Part shown: one piece after another, positions 1 through 10,500 of the stretch
How the letters are laid out: every line of letters starts with the position of its first letter
Position numbering within the stretch: position 1 is the stretch's first letter
NCBI RefSeq assembly: GCF_023242315.1
Contig: NZ_JALLIY010000024.1
Coordinates: forward strand, 1-64,000
Direction of reading: 5' to 3'
Length of the DNA stretch: 64,000 bases
Source of the DNA: Pseudomonas sp. MWU13-2105
GTDB taxonomy: Bacteria; Pseudomonadota; Gammaproteobacteria; Pseudomonadales; Pseudomonadaceae
Notes under the pieces: model-generated
What the model was told of the DNA's origin: nothing
Seen by the model: the letters and a program-made list of their open reading frames with translations, nothing else
Database searches by the model: none
Translations under genes and position numbers: made by a program

Positions 1-67
1 TGGCGCCGGACCCGCTTCCTGTAGCGCCTGTTCGATTGCCGGCGATAAGGGTCAAATTTAAACTCAT
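1..67 (-). CDS. Possible start of an unidentified gene, cut by the window edge
   Basis: An open frame begins with ATG on the minus strand at position 67 and runs off the window, giving about 22 residues (MSLNLTLIAGNRTG then a Gly/Ser-rich run). It lies 31 bp downstream of the LysR gene on the same strand. The ribosome-binding signal is weak (TAGGTG just before the ATG). Too little is present to name a product, and the frame may be fortuitous. Confidence 0.3.
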   Translation of the reverse strand, partial: MSLNLTLIAGNRTGATGSGSGA

Positions 68-98
68 GCACCTATTTTTCCGGACAGCTGGATCAAGA

Positions 99-1019
99 TT
101 ATTCAGGGTCATCAAAAACGGCCTTCTGTTTCAACATGGCCAACAACCTTTCAGCCGCAACTGACAGTTGCCGACCCGCTCGGACCATCAGGTGGGCCTC
201 AGCACTTTCGAATACTTCGCTGCGGGTCCTAAGCGCTACAAGCGTACCTTCCGCGATCTCATTGGCTACCGCGTGCGAGGACAGAAAGGTCACTCCGAGG
301 TGGGCTTTTACATAGCTCTTCAGGGTGGCGATTGAGTTGGTGACCAGATTGGATTCGAATTGAATGCGGTCGTGGTATTGCGCCAGCTTAACCAGATTGC
401 TCAAGCCAAAGCCGTTGGACATCAATCCCACCGGGTAGGGGCAAACATCACCCAATGCCAGCGGCTGCTTCTTCTCGGTAAGGGGATGGCCGGGCCAGGT
501 GATGACGCACATCGGCTGTTTGCGCAACATGACCGTACGCACGGCGGGATCGATAGGCGGACGGTATGCCAAGCCGATGTGAGCCTGATCACTTGCCAGC
601 ATCCGCACTGTGTCGACGGCATTGGCGAACTCCAGAGTAACGACCAGCTTGGGGTGCTGCTGGCTGAAGTCCTGGAGCACCCAGCGGACTAATTCCTCGC
701 GGAAGCCTTCGCCCGCAACAATGTGAATCTCACCTCTCTCCAGACCCTTGAGTTCAGAAATCTGAGTCAGCAGCAATGCTTCGCTTGATCGCCGTTCACG
801 ACAATGGTTGATCACCAGCTTGGCAGCCTCTGTCGGGACGATCCCCCTACCATGGCGCTGTAGGAGTTGCACCCCCAACTCGCTTTCCAATTGATGGATT
901 TGCCGGCTGACAACCGAGGGCTCGATATTCAGACGGTCCGCTGCGCCTCGGATCGAGCCGGTTTCTGCAACCTCTGAAAAATAGTGAAGCCGACGTTCAC
1001 TAAGGCCAATTTTTTGCAA
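99..1019 (-). CDS. LysR-type transcriptional regulator
   Basis: A 306-residue protein of normal LysR length. Residues about 8-65 form the winged helix-turn-helix (RRLHYFSEVAETGSIRGAAD, then VVSRQIHQLESELG, the classic recognition helix and dimer-helix start). The rest matches the LysR substrate-binding fold. It probably binds a small-molecule inducer and controls the divergently transcribed MFS carrier and M20 amidohydrolase genes, the usual LysR arrangement. The intergenic gap (1020-1180) holds the shared control region. The ligand cannot be read from sequence; an N-acylated or aromatic amide handled by the neighbouring hydrolase is a guess. Confidence 0.85.
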   Translation of the reverse strand: MQKIGLSERRLHYFSEVAETGSIRGAADRLNIEPSVVSRQIHQLESELGVQLLQRHGRGIVPTEAAKLVINHCRERRSSEALLLTQISELKGLERGEIHIVAGEGFREELVRWVLQDFSQQHPKLVVTLEFANAVDTVRMLASDQAHIGLAYRPPIDPAVRTVMLRKQPMCVITWPGHPLTEKKQPLALGDVCPYPVGLMSNGFGLSNLVKLAQYHDRIQFESNLVTNSIATLKSYVKAHLGVTFLSSHAVANEIAEGTLVALRTRSEVFESAEAHLMVRAGRQLSVAAERLLAMLKQKAVFDDPE

Positions 1020-1180
1020 TTTAGGGCTCTCCTGTCTGTTGCCTTTAAAGCAACACTTGTCAGTGAATATAGCTATTGTTTGAAGTTTCTACCCTCCCCA
1101 TAATCCCTGTCAATTGGGCGATGCCAAGCTCATTCAATCGACACAATAAAAACAAATGCGGAATTTGCGAGGACTTCAAT
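1020..1180. promoter_or_regulatory. Divergent LysR/MFS control region
   Basis: This 161-bp AT-richer gap separates the divergent LysR and MFS genes. It carries the 8-bp palindrome ATAGCTAT at 1069-1076 inside an AT-rich stretch, the kind of short dyad LysR proteins bind. The MFS gene is best started at ATG 1181, preceded by GCGAGGA, rather than at an upstream in-frame start at 1076 that would swallow the palindrome. Confidence 0.4.
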
Positions 1181-2491
1181 ATGGCTCAAGCAGCAATACG
1201 GATCACATCGATCCCCCTCGATGACCTCGCCCTGCGCAAGATGTATCGCAAAATCAGTTGGCGCCTATTACCCTTTCTGTTGTTGTGCTATGTCCTCGCC
1301 TATTTAGATCGGGTCAATATCAGTTACGCCAAGATTGCGATGCAGCAGGAGTTCGGTCTGACCGATGCAGCTTATGGATTGGCGGCAGGGATTTTCTTTA
1401 TCGGTTATGTAATGTTCGAAGTGCCGAGCAATCTCTGGCTGGCACGAATAGGAATACGTAAGACGCTTAGTCGCATCATGTTGTTGTGGGGAGCGGCTTC
1501 AACCTCGATGCTGTTTGTCCATGACAGCTCTACCTTTTATGTCCTGAGGTTTTTTCTAGGGGTGTTTGAAGCTGGATTTGCTCCGGGCATGATCCTCTAT
1601 CTAACCTTCTGGTTTTCAGGCAAGCGTCGCGCTCAAGTAATGGCATGCGTCCTGTTGGCAGGCCCCGTCTCGAACGTCATCGGTGGACCATTGTCGACCT
1701 GGATCATGGGGACTTTCGCCGACATTCATGGCTTGGCGGGATGGCAGTGGATGTTCATCCTCGAAGGGGCGCCTTGCATTCTTTTGGGTATAGCTGCGTT
1801 CTTCTTTTTGAGTGACTCGCCGGAACAGGCCAAATGGCTGAGCAAAGAAGAAAAACGTTTGCTGGCGAATGATCTGGAACAGGTGCAGGCGTCAAAACAA
1901 CACACGTTCGCTGCCGCCTTGAAGGATTGGCGAATTTACCTGATGGCCCTCATTTACTTCTGTCTGATCTGCGGTCTGTATACCGTCAGTTTCTGGTTGC
2001 CGAGCATACTGCGAGACGCTGGCGTAACGAATATTTTCGAGATCGGCCTCTATTCAATGATCCCTTACAGCGCCGCCATTGTCGCGATGCTGATCAATGC
2101 CCGGAGTTCCGATCGCCTGGGCGAGCGCCGCTGGCATGGCGCAGTGCCCGCCTTTCTGGGCGCAGTAGGCTTGGTGCTGACCGGTTTCAGTTCCGGCAAC
2201 CTCACGTTGGCGCTGTGCAGTATCACCCTCGCAACGCTATCCACATACGCTGCCTATGCCGTGTTCTGGGCTGGGCCCTCTAGCTACCTCAAAGATACTG
2301 CCGCCGCCGGGGGCATAGCCCTGATCAACAGCATCGGTGCCTTTGGTGGGTTTGTTAGTCCATCTATCATCGGCGCCTTGAAGAACTTCACCGGCTCGTT
2401 CGCTGCGGGGATGGCCGTAATGGCCGTCCTTTTAGTGATCGGCGGTCTTTGCACGTTGACGTTGCGTTTACCGGCCCAGGCTCAACCGTAG
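1181..2491 (+). CDS. MFS transporter, anion:cation symporter (ACS) type
   Basis: A 436-residue inner-membrane carrier with about 12 hydrophobic segments. The N-terminal stretch (RLLPFLLLCYVLAYLDRVN, then a YAKIAM-like helix) and the loop GYVMFEVPSNL are typical of the ACS family, whose members take up organic anions such as phthalate, hexuronates, tartrate or hydroxyphenylacetate by proton symport. It is followed after 68 bp by an M20 amidohydrolase on the same strand, so the pair probably imports and hydrolyses one substrate under the control of the divergent LysR protein. The start at 1181 has a GAGGA Shine-Dalgarno sequence and gives the usual family N-terminus. The substrate is not determined. 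Confidence 0.85.
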   Translation: MAQAAIRITSIPLDDLALRKMYRKISWRLLPFLLLCYVLAYLDRVNISYAKIAMQQEFGLTDAAYGLAAGIFFIGYVMFEVPSNLWLARIGIRKTLSRIMLLWGAASTSMLFVHDSSTFYVLRFFLGVFEAGFAPGMILYLTFWFSGKRRAQVMACVLLAGPVSNVIGGPLSTWIMGTFADIHGLAGWQWMFILEGAPCILLGIAAFFFLSDSPEQAKWLSKEEKRLLANDLEQVQASKQHTFAAALKDWRIYLMALIYFCLICGLYTVSFWLPSILRDAGVTNIFEIGLYSMIPYSAAIVAMLINARSSDRLGERRWHGAVPAFLGAVGLVLTGFSSGNLTLALCSITLATLSTYAAYAVFWAGPSSYLKDTAAAGGIALINSIGAFGGFVSPSIIGALKNFTGSFAAGMAVMAVLLVIGGLCTLTLRLPAQAQP

Positions 2492-2559
2492 GCGCTGGGG
2501 ATGCGTCCCAACTGACAGCACTCCTGCACTCCATTATTCACCGCTAGGAACTCACAGTG

Positions 2560-3744
2560 ATGAAAACTGAACCGCACTACTGCAACGTCGATGATTTACG
2601 CCCTCAAGTTGAGGAGCTAACACGTATTCGCCGCCATATTCACCAGCATCCGGAAATGGCCTACGAGGAGTTTCAAACCGCTAAACTCGTTGCAGAGCGC
2701 TTACGGGCCTGGGGGTTTAGCGTAACCGAAGGCGTTGGTGAGACCGGTGTGGTAGGCAGCCTGACGGTAGGCACCGGCAAGAGCATTGGCATACGAGCGG
2801 ACATGGATGCTCTGCCGTTGACCGAGCAGACCGGCTTGCCTTACGCCAGTGTCCATCAGGGAAAAATGCACGCCTGCGGCCACGACGGCCATACCGCGAT
2901 GCTGCTTGGGGCGGCTGAATATCTGGCGCGCACACGAAACTTCCGCGGAACGTTGCACCTCTATTTTCAACCTGCAGAGGAGAAGGGGTTCGATAGCGGT
3001 GCGCAACGCATGGTGAATGATGGTTTGTTCGAACGCTTTCCCTGTGATGCCGTGTTCGGAATGCACAATCACCCCGGCGAGGCCCCGGGTACCTTCCTAT
3101 TTAGAAGCGGACCGTTCATGTCGGCCAGCGACAAGGTCGCGATTACCATTCATGGTCTCGGAGGCCATGCGGCTCGCCCGCACCTTACGGTGGACCCGGT
3201 GGTGGTGGCTTCCAGCATTGTCATGTCGCTGCAGACCATTGTCGCGCGCAATATCAACCCTGTTGAACCTGCTGTGGTAACGGTCGGCTTGCTTCAGGCG
3301 GGGGTTGCTAACAATGTGATTTCCAGCAGTGCCTACCTTGAGCTGAGCGTCCGCTCGTTCAGCAAGCTGGTACGTAGCCAGTTGAAAGAGCGCATCGAAG
3401 CACTGGTCCATGCCCAGGCAAACAGCTATGGAGCAACGGTCACAATCGACTATATGGCGGGTTACCCGGTGATCGACAACAACCGAGCGCAAACCGAATT
3501 TGCTCTGCAAGTAGCACGGGAACTGGTGGGTGATGAGCATGTGATTGCTCATGCCGATCAGCTCATGTCCAGCGAGGACTTCGCTTACATGCTTGAGCAG
3601 CGGCCTGGTTGTTTTTTACGCTTGGGCAATGGCGTTGGAGAAGATGGTTGTATGGTTCATAATCCGGCTTACGACTTCAATGACAAAAACTTGCCTATCG
3701 GTGCTGCCTACTGGGCGCGCCTGGTGGAGCGGTATCTAAACTAA
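2560..3744 (+). CDS. M20D-family amidohydrolase (hippurate hydrolase-like)
   Basis: A 394-residue cytoplasmic metallo-amidohydrolase of the M20D/HipO group, which removes acyl groups from N-acyl amino acids or related amides. Visible landmarks are RRHIHQHPEMAYEE at the N-terminus, the HACGHDGH metal motif (about residues 103-110), PAEEKGFDSG, the HNHPG motif, GGHAARP in the lid domain, and SEDFAYMLE near the C-terminus. An in-frame GTG at 2557 precedes the ATG at 2560; the upstream TAGGAA fits either. It follows the MFS gene and probably forms one transcript with it. The IS66 remnant begins on the opposite strand immediately after its stop. The exact substrate is unknown. Confidence 0.85.
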   Translation: MKTEPHYCNVDDLRPQVEELTRIRRHIHQHPEMAYEEFQTAKLVAERLRAWGFSVTEGVGETGVVGSLTVGTGKSIGIRADMDALPLTEQTGLPYASVHQGKMHACGHDGHTAMLLGAAEYLARTRNFRGTLHLYFQPAEEKGFDSGAQRMVNDGLFERFPCDAVFGMHNHPGEAPGTFLFRSGPFMSASDKVAITIHGLGGHAARPHLTVDPVVVASSIVMSLQTIVARNINPVEPAVVTVGLLQAGVANNVISSSAYLELSVRSFSKLVRSQLKERIEALVHAQANSYGATVTIDYMAGYPVIDNNRAQTEFALQVARELVGDEHVIAHADQLMSSEDFAYMLEQRPGCFLRLGNGVGEDGCMVHNPAYDFNDKNLPIGAAYWARLVERYLN

Positions 3745-3745
3745 A

Positions 3746-4027
3746 TCAAAAAACCAGGTCTGCCGTAACGCCGGACTGGCTGGGTTTTTGCTGCCCGAAA
3801 GGGATCTCGATACTGATAGGCATTGGTTGATCGGCCTGAGTTCGGGGCTCCAGTGTCATCGGAGCGAAAGCCGGCAACGCTGGCGCCTGACGATCACGGT
3901 AAGCAGGTATCCACTTTCTAACCAGGTTAGCGTTGATGCCGTGGCGTAGCGCTACGCTGGCCATCGACACGCCAGGTTGCAAGCATTCCTGGACGACTTG
4001 AGCTTTAAAAGGGTTTGGGATAGGTGT
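3746..4027 (-). pseudogene. IS66-family orfA (TnpA) remnant
   Basis: Residues FKAQVVQECLQPGVSMASVA followed by LRHGINANLVRKW match the helix-turn-helix accessory protein (OrfA/TnpA) of IS66-family elements, and SIEIPFGQQK resembles its C-terminal part. The usual start is missing: the open frame runs on into the recC leader and recC itself. The end is replaced by an unrelated tail (PSQSGVTADLVF). No orfB, transposase or clear terminal inverted repeats are present. I read it as a truncated scar of an old insertion between the amidohydrolase gene and recC. The frame is still open, so loss by recombination or end deletion is more likely than point mutation. Confidence 0.65.
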
Positions 4028-4100
4028 TCCGGCAGGGGGATTGGCCGCGCCGGAGGTGTTAAAGTCCGGCCTTCGTTTTGAATTCTCCAAGGAAGTCGGC

Positions 4101-7100
4101 ATGCCGGACTCGACCTCACTCAACCCCGCCTTCATGGTGGTGCAGAGCAACAGCCCCGAGGAACTGCGCAGCCTGGTGATCAACGTGATGCGGCGTTATC
4201 CCCTGGCGCCCCTGGAGAACGAAATCGCCCTGGTGCAGAGCAACGGTATCGCCCAGTGGCTGAAACTCGCCCTGGCCGAAGACCCGGAAGACGACGACCA
4301 GGGTGGCTGCGGCATTGCCGCCGCCATCGATGTGCAACTGCCCGGCAGCTTTATGTGGCAGCTTTATCGAATGGTCCTGGGCCGCGACGAAATCCCGGCC
4401 AAATCCCTGCTCGATAAAGGCCCGCTGACCTGGCGCCTGATGCGTCTGCTGCCGGAACTGATCGACCAAGCGCACTTCGAGCCGCTGCAACGCTTCCTCA
4501 CTCACGACACCGATCTGCGCAAGCGCTACCAATTGGCCGAGCGTCTCGCCGACCTGTTCGACCAATACCAGGTCTATCGCGCCGACTGGCTGGAAGACTG
4601 GGCTGCCGGCCGCCACCAACTGCGCAGCGGCCGCGGCGAGATCAAACCACTGCCGCCAGCCAATTGCTGGCAGGCCGAGTTATGGCGTGCGCTGCTGTTG
4701 GATGTCGGCGCCTGCGGCATGGCCCAAAGCCGCGCCGGCGTGCACCAGCGTTTTATCGAACGAATCAACCAGCTTGAAAGCGCACCGCCAGGCTTGCCCC
4801 CACGGGTCATCGTCTTCGGCATCTCCTCGCTCCCGGCCCAGGCCCTCGAAGCCCTCGCCGGACTGGCCCGTTTCAGCCAGGTGCTGCTCTGCGTACATAA
4901 CCCTTGTCGTCATCACTGGGCCGATATCGTCGCCGACAAGGACTTGCTGCGTAACCAATACAAACGCCAGGCCCGCAAGACCGGGATGCCGCTGGCCCTC
5001 GACCCGCAAACCCTGCACCAGCACGCGCATCCGCTGCTGGCCGCCTGGGGCAAGCAGGGCCGCGACTACATCAACCTGCTGGACAGTTACGACGATCCGG
5101 CCAGCTATCGCGCGGCTTTCCGCGACGGCCGTATCGACCTGTTCAGTGACAGCGTGCCGCTGACCCTGCTCAATCAATTGCAGGACGATATCCTCGAACT
5201 GCGCCCGCTCAACGAAACCCGCGAACACTGGCCGGCCATCGACCTGGCGCGGGACCCGTCGATTCGCTTCCATGTCGCCCACAGCGCTCAGCGTGAAGTG
5301 GAGATCCTTCACGACCAGTTGCTCGAACGCTTCAGCGCCGAGCCGGACCTGCGGCCACGCGACATCATCGTCATGGTCCCGGACATCGACAGCTACGCCC
5401 CGCACATCCGCGCGGTCTTCGGCCAGCTTGAGCGCGGCGACCCGCGCTTCATCCCCTTCACCCTGGCCGACCAGGGTCAGCGCGGCCGCGACCCCCTGCT
5501 GATTGCCGTCGAACACCTGCTCAAATTGCCCGACAGCCGCTTCCCGGTCAGCGAGATCCTCGATCTGCTGGACGTCCCGGCCTTGCGCGCGCGCTTCAAT
5601 GTGCAAGAACGCGACCTGCCCACCCTGCATCGCTGGATCGAGGGTGCCGGCGTGCGCTGGGGCATGAATGCCGAACAACGCGCCGGCCTCGGCCTGCCCG
5701 ATGCGCTGGAGCAGAACAGCTGGCAGTTCGGCTTACGGCGCATGCTGTTGGGCTACGCGGTCGGCAGTGGCGAGGCTTGCGAAGGCATCGAGCCCTACGA
5801 CGAGATCGGCGGCCTCGACGCCGCCCTGATTGGCCCGCTGGTGGCGCTGCTCGACGCCCTGGAAATCGCCCACCAGGAGCTTTCCGAGCCGGCCTTGCCG
5901 CAACAATGGGGTGAGCGCCTACTTGCGTTGATCCAGCTGTTTTTCCTCGCCAGTACCGAACACGACGACTACCTGTTGATCCAGCTCGAGCAACTGCGCG
6001 CCGACTGGCTGGAAACCTGCGAAGCGGTGAACCTGCAGGAAGTCCTGCCACTGACCGTGGTGCGCGAAGCCTGGCTGGCCGGTCTCGACCAGGGCCGCCT
6101 GTCCCAGCGCTTCCTCGCCGGCGCGGTGAACTTCTGCACCCTGATGCCGATGCGCGCGATCCCGTTCAAGCTGGTCTGCCTGCTGGGCATGAACGACGGT
6201 GATTATCCCCGTGCCCAGCCGCCCCTGGACTTCGACCTGATGGGCAGCGACTACCGTCCCGGCGACCGCTCGCGACGTGAAGACGACCGCTACCTGTTGC
6301 TCGAAGCGCTGCTCTCGGCCCGGCATCAGCTCTACATCAGCTGGGTCGGCCACAGTATTCGCGACAACAGCGAGCGCCCGGCCTCGGTCCTGATCGGCCA
6401 ACTGCGCGATCATCTCGCCGCCGGCTGGCGACTGCAGGACGGCGACGGCGAGCAACTGCTGAACGCCCTGACCCAGGCGCATCCGCTGCAACCCTTCAGC
6501 GCCCGCTATTTCCATGACAGCCATGCCGAGCTGTTCAGCTATGCCCGCGAGTGGCAGCAACTGCACGAGACCCAAGGCGCGAACGAAACCATCAGCGAAC
6601 TCGATGCCTATCAGCAGGACGAACCGCTGACCCTGGCTCAACTCCAGGACTTTCTGCGCAACCCGGTGCGGCATTTTTTCAGCCAGCGATTGAAGGTCTT
6701 CTTCGAAGCGGCCCAGGCCCCCCTGGCCGATGAGGAGCCGTTCGTGCTCGACGCCCTGCAACGCTACAGCCTCAGCGACAGCCTGCTGCAAGCGGCGCTG
6801 CTCCACGCGGACCACCCGGACGAGGCCCTGCAACATCAAGCCCGGCGGTTGCAGGCCAGCGGCCTGCTGCCCATGGCCGGCTTCGGCGAATTGCTGCAAC
6901 ACGAACTGATCGAACCGCTGCCGGACCTGCTGCAACGTTACCGGCAACTGCTCGACCTCTGGCCAACCCTACTGACCAGCGCGGTGCCCGTCGCTTTTGA
7001 CAGCGGCGCTACCCGGGTGGAAGGTTGGCTGAGTGGCCTGCACCAACGCAGTGACGGCGGCCTGCTCACAGTGACAACCATCCCCAACAGCATCGGCTCG

Positions 7101-7559
7101 ATAAAAACGCGCAAATGGCACCGCCTGACCCGGCCCTGGGTCGACCACCTGGTGGCCTGTGCCTGCGGACTGCCGATGACCACCGCCTTGGTGGCCAGCG
7201 ACGACACCCTGTTGCTGCCGCCTTTCGAACCGCCGCGTGCCGCCGCGATCCTCGGTAACCTGCTGCTGGCCTGGCAGTCCGGCATGCGTCGGCCGCTGCC
7301 GGTCGCGGTAAAGACCGCCTTTGCCTGGCTCACCCAATCGGACCCGCTCAAGGCCCAGGACGCGGCGCGCAAGGCCTATGACGGCGACGGTGTGAACAGC
7401 GAAGGCGAGCGCCGGGAAAGCGCGGCCCTGGCCCGCCAGTTCGCCGATTACAACGCGCTGATCGCCAGCGAGGAATTCGAAGGCTGGTGTGATGCGCTCT
7501 ATCGCCCACTGCTTGAAGCGCCCTGGCGTTCACTCGCCGCCGAGGAGGCGCGCCCATGA
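4101..7559 (+). CDS. recC: Exodeoxyribonuclease V subunit gamma, RecC
   Basis: A 1152-residue protein of the size expected for RecC, the Chi-recognition and scaffold subunit of RecBCD helicase-nuclease, which processes double-strand breaks for RecA loading. Visible are the N-terminal QSNGIAQWLKLALAEDP region, the degenerate helicase-like domains, and VCLLGMNDGDYPR with the LDFDLM segment that are typical of RecC. ATG 4101 is chosen over an upstream start at 4041 because AAGGAAG lies about 7 bp before it. It overlaps recB by four bases (ATGA), so translation is coupled. Its promoter must lie in or next to the IS66 remnant. Confidence 0.95.
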   Translation: MPDSTSLNPAFMVVQSNSPEELRSLVINVMRRYPLAPLENEIALVQSNGIAQWLKLALAEDPEDDDQGGCGIAAAIDVQLPGSFMWQLYRMVLGRDEIPAKSLLDKGPLTWRLMRLLPELIDQAHFEPLQRFLTHDTDLRKRYQLAERLADLFDQYQVYRADWLEDWAAGRHQLRSGRGEIKPLPPANCWQAELWRALLLDVGACGMAQSRAGVHQRFIERINQLESAPPGLPPRVIVFGISSLPAQALEALAGLARFSQVLLCVHNPCRHHWADIVADKDLLRNQYKRQARKTGMPLALDPQTLHQHAHPLLAAWGKQGRDYINLLDSYDDPASYRAAFRDGRIDLFSDSVPLTLLNQLQDDILELRPLNETREHWPAIDLARDPSIRFHVAHSAQREVEILHDQLLERFSAEPDLRPRDIIVMVPDIDSYAPHIRAVFGQLERGDPRFIPFTLADQGQRGRDPLLIAVEHLLKLPDSRFPVSEILDLLDVPALRARFNVQERDLPTLHRWIEGAGVRWGMNAEQRAGLGLPDALEQNSWQFGLRRMLLGYAVGSGEACEGIEPYDEIGGLDAALIGPLVALLDALEIAHQELSEPALPQQWGERLLALIQLFFLASTEHDDYLLIQLEQLRADWLETCEAVNLQEVLPLTVVREAWLAGLDQGRLSQRFLAGAVNFCTLMPMRAIPFKLVCLLGMNDGDYPRAQPPLDFDLMGSDYRPGDRSRREDDRYLLLEALLSARHQLYISWVGHSIRDNSERPASVLIGQLRDHLAAGWRLQDGDGEQLLNALTQAHPLQPFSARYFHDSHAELFSYAREWQQLHETQGANETISELDAYQQDEPLTLAQLQDFLRNPVRHFFSQRLKVFFEAAQAPLADEEPFVLDALQRYSLSDSLLQAALLHADHPDEALQHQARRLQASGLLPMAGFGELLQHELIEPLPDLLQRYRQLLDLWPTLLTSAVPVAFDSGATRVEGWLSGLHQRSDGGLLTVTTIPNSIGSIKTRKWHRLTRPWVDHLVACACGLPMTTALVASDDTLLLPPFEPPRAAAILGNLLLAWQSGMRRPLPVAVKTAFAWLTQSDPLKAQDAARKAYDGDGVNSEGERRESAALARQFADYNALIASEEFEGWCDALYRPLLEAPWRSLAAEEARP

Positions 7560-10500
7560 CCGACAACAAGCCCCCCCTGGCGCTGGCCTTTCCGCTACGC
7601 GGCAGCCAACTGATCGAAGCCAGTGCCGGCACCGGCAAGACCTTCACCATCTCCGCGCTCTACCTGCGCCTGGTGCTTGGCCATGGCGGCGAGGATTCGG
7701 GGTTCGGCCGCGAATTGCTGCCACCGCAAATCCTCGTGGTGACCTTCACCGATGCCGCCACCCAGGAACTGCGCGACCGTATCCGCACCCGCCTGGCGGA
7801 AGCCGCGCGGTTCTTTCGCGACGAGATCCCGGCCAGCGATGCGCTGATTGCCCAACTGCGCGACGAATACCCGGCCGAACACTGGCCGGCGTGCGCCAAC
7901 CGTCTGGACATCGCGGCCCAGTGGATGGATGAAGCGGCGGTGTCGACGATCCACGGCTGGTGCCAGCGCATGTTGCGCGAACACGCCTTCGACAGCGGCA
8001 GCCTGTTTACCCAGACCCTGGAAACCGACCACAGCGAACTGCTGGGCGAAGTGCTGCGCGATTACTGGCGACTGTTCTGCTACAAGATGCACGGCGATGC
8101 GCTGAACTGGGTCCGGGCCAACTGGGGCGGGCCGGCGACACTGCTGCCCCGGGTGCGCGCCCTGTTCGGCAGCGAACGCCGCAACGACAACCCGCAAGAG
8201 CCGGCCGAGTTGATCGAGGCCTGCATTCAGGAGCGTCGCCAGGCCCTGGTACAGCTCAAGGCGCCGTGGCGGCAATGGGCTGCCGAGCTGCGGAATATCT
8301 GCCTGCAAGGCGTGGCGAACAAGACCGTCGACGGTCGCAAGATGCAGGCGCGCTACTTCGAGCCGTGGTTCGAAAAACTCAGCGCCTGGGCCGAGGACGA
8401 GACTCAGGAACAACTGGATATCGGCACCGGCTTCAGCCGGCTGACCGCCGCGGGCCTGGCCGAAGCCTGGAAGGGCGAGCCGCCGAGCCATCCGGCCCTC
8501 GACGCCATGGGCGGCTTGAAAACCAGCCTCGATGCCTTGCCCACGCCGGACGCCGCCGTGCTCGAGCACGCGGCCCGCTGGGTCGGCGCGCGCTTCGAGG
8601 AAGAGAAGCGCCGGCGCGCCGAGATGGGCTTCGACGACATGCTCCTGCGCCTTGACGCGGCGCTCCAGGCCGACGGCGGCGAGCGTTTGGCGAGCCTGAT
8701 CCGCGAGCAGTTCCCGGTAGCGCTGATCGACGAATTCCAGGACACCGATCCGGTGCAGTACCGGATCTTCGAAAGTATCTACCGTATCGAGGACAACAAC
8801 CCCGAGTGCGGCCTGTTCCTGATCGGCGACCCGAAGCAGGCGATCTACGCCTTCCGAGGCGCCGATATCTATACCTACCTGCGGGCGCGCCAGGCTACCC
8901 ATGGTCGCCTGCATACCCTGGGCACCAACTTCCGCTCCAGCCAGGCGATGGTCACTGCGGTCAATCATGTCTTCGAACGCGCCGAGCAGCGCGAGCAAGG
9001 GCGCGGTGCGTTCCTGTTTCGCGAGGGCGATGAGAACCCGGTGCCATTTCTGCCGGTGGCGGCCCAGGGGCGCAAGGAGGTCTTGCAGATCGACGGCCAG
9101 CCCGTTGCGGCGCTCAACCTCTGGCAACTGGCGAGCGAGCAACCGCTGTCCGGCGCGTTGTATCGCCAGCAGTTGGCCGCGGCCTGCGCCACTCGTATTG
9201 TCGAATTGCTCAATGGCGGCCAACAGCAGCGTATCGGCTTCGTCCGCGACGGCGTGCTCAAGGGCGTGCGGCCCTCCGATATCGCGATCCTGGTGCGTGA
9301 CGGCAAGGAGGCCCAGGCGGTCCGTGGCGAGCTGGCGAGCCGTGGCGTGCGCAGCGTTTATCTCTCGGACAAGGATTCGGTGTTCGCCGCCCAGGAGGCC
9401 CACGACCTGCTGGCCTGGCTCAAGGCCTGTGCCGAGCCGGATGTCGAACGTCCGCTGCGTGCGGCCCTGGCCTGCATCACCCTGAACCTGTCGTTGGCTG
9501 AACTGGAGCGCCTGAACCAGGATGAGCTGGCCTGGGAGCAGCGGGTCATGCAGTTCCGCCGCTACCGTGAGATCTGGCGCAAACAAGGCGTGCTGCCGAT
9601 GCTCCGTCGGCTGATCCATGACTTCCACCTGCCCCAGGCGCTGATGACCCGCGGCGACGGCGAACGGGTGCTGACCAACCTGCTGCACCTGTCCGAACTG
9701 CTGCAACAGGCGGCCGCCGAGCTTGACGGCGAGCAGGCACTGATCCGCCATCTCGGCGAGCACCTGGCGTCCTCCGGGCAGGCGGGTGAAGAACAGATCC
9801 TGCGTCTGGAAAGCGATGAACAACTGGTCAAGGTGGTGACGATCCACAAGTCCAAGGGCCTGGAGTACCCCTTGGTATTCCTGCCCTTCATCTGCTCGGT
9901 CAAACCGGTGGATGGCAGTCGCCTGCCGCTGCATTACCACGATGCCGAGCGCAAGGCCCAGGTCAGCCTGAAACCCACCGCCGAATTGATCGTCCAGGCC
10001 GACGCCGAGCGCCTGGCCGAAGACCTGCGCCTGCTGTACGTCGCTTTGACCCGGGCCCAGCATGCCTGCTGGCTGGGGCTGGCCGACCTCAAGCGTGGCA
10101 ATCACAACGCTTCGGTGCTGCACCTGTCCGCTCTCGGTTATCTGCTTGGTGGCGGGGCTGTGTTGGGCGAATCCGCCGGCCTTGAGCGCTGGTTGCTGGA
10201 CCTGCAACAGGACTGTCCGGCGCTGGCCTGCGAGCCGTTGCCGGCGGCCACCAGCGAAACCTTCCAGGCGCCCCGCAACGAAGCCGTCCTGCTTGCCCCG
10301 CGCATGCCCAAGCGCAGTGCCTCCGAGTACTGGTGGATCGCCTCCTACAGCGCCTTGCGCATTGGCGAGGCGCAGAGCGCTGACACTGACGAGGCGCCGG
10401 AAAGCCCCCAGGCGCAAAAACTCTTTGATGACGAACGCCTCGATCCGAGCGCGCCGCGCGACCTGGTGCCGAGCGGTACTGACATTCACCGCTTTCCTCG

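Noticed and set aside
4680..5678. 332-codon minus-strand frame opposite recC
   Set aside because: Shadow of recC in the complementary frame; no motif, and recC is clearly coding throughout.
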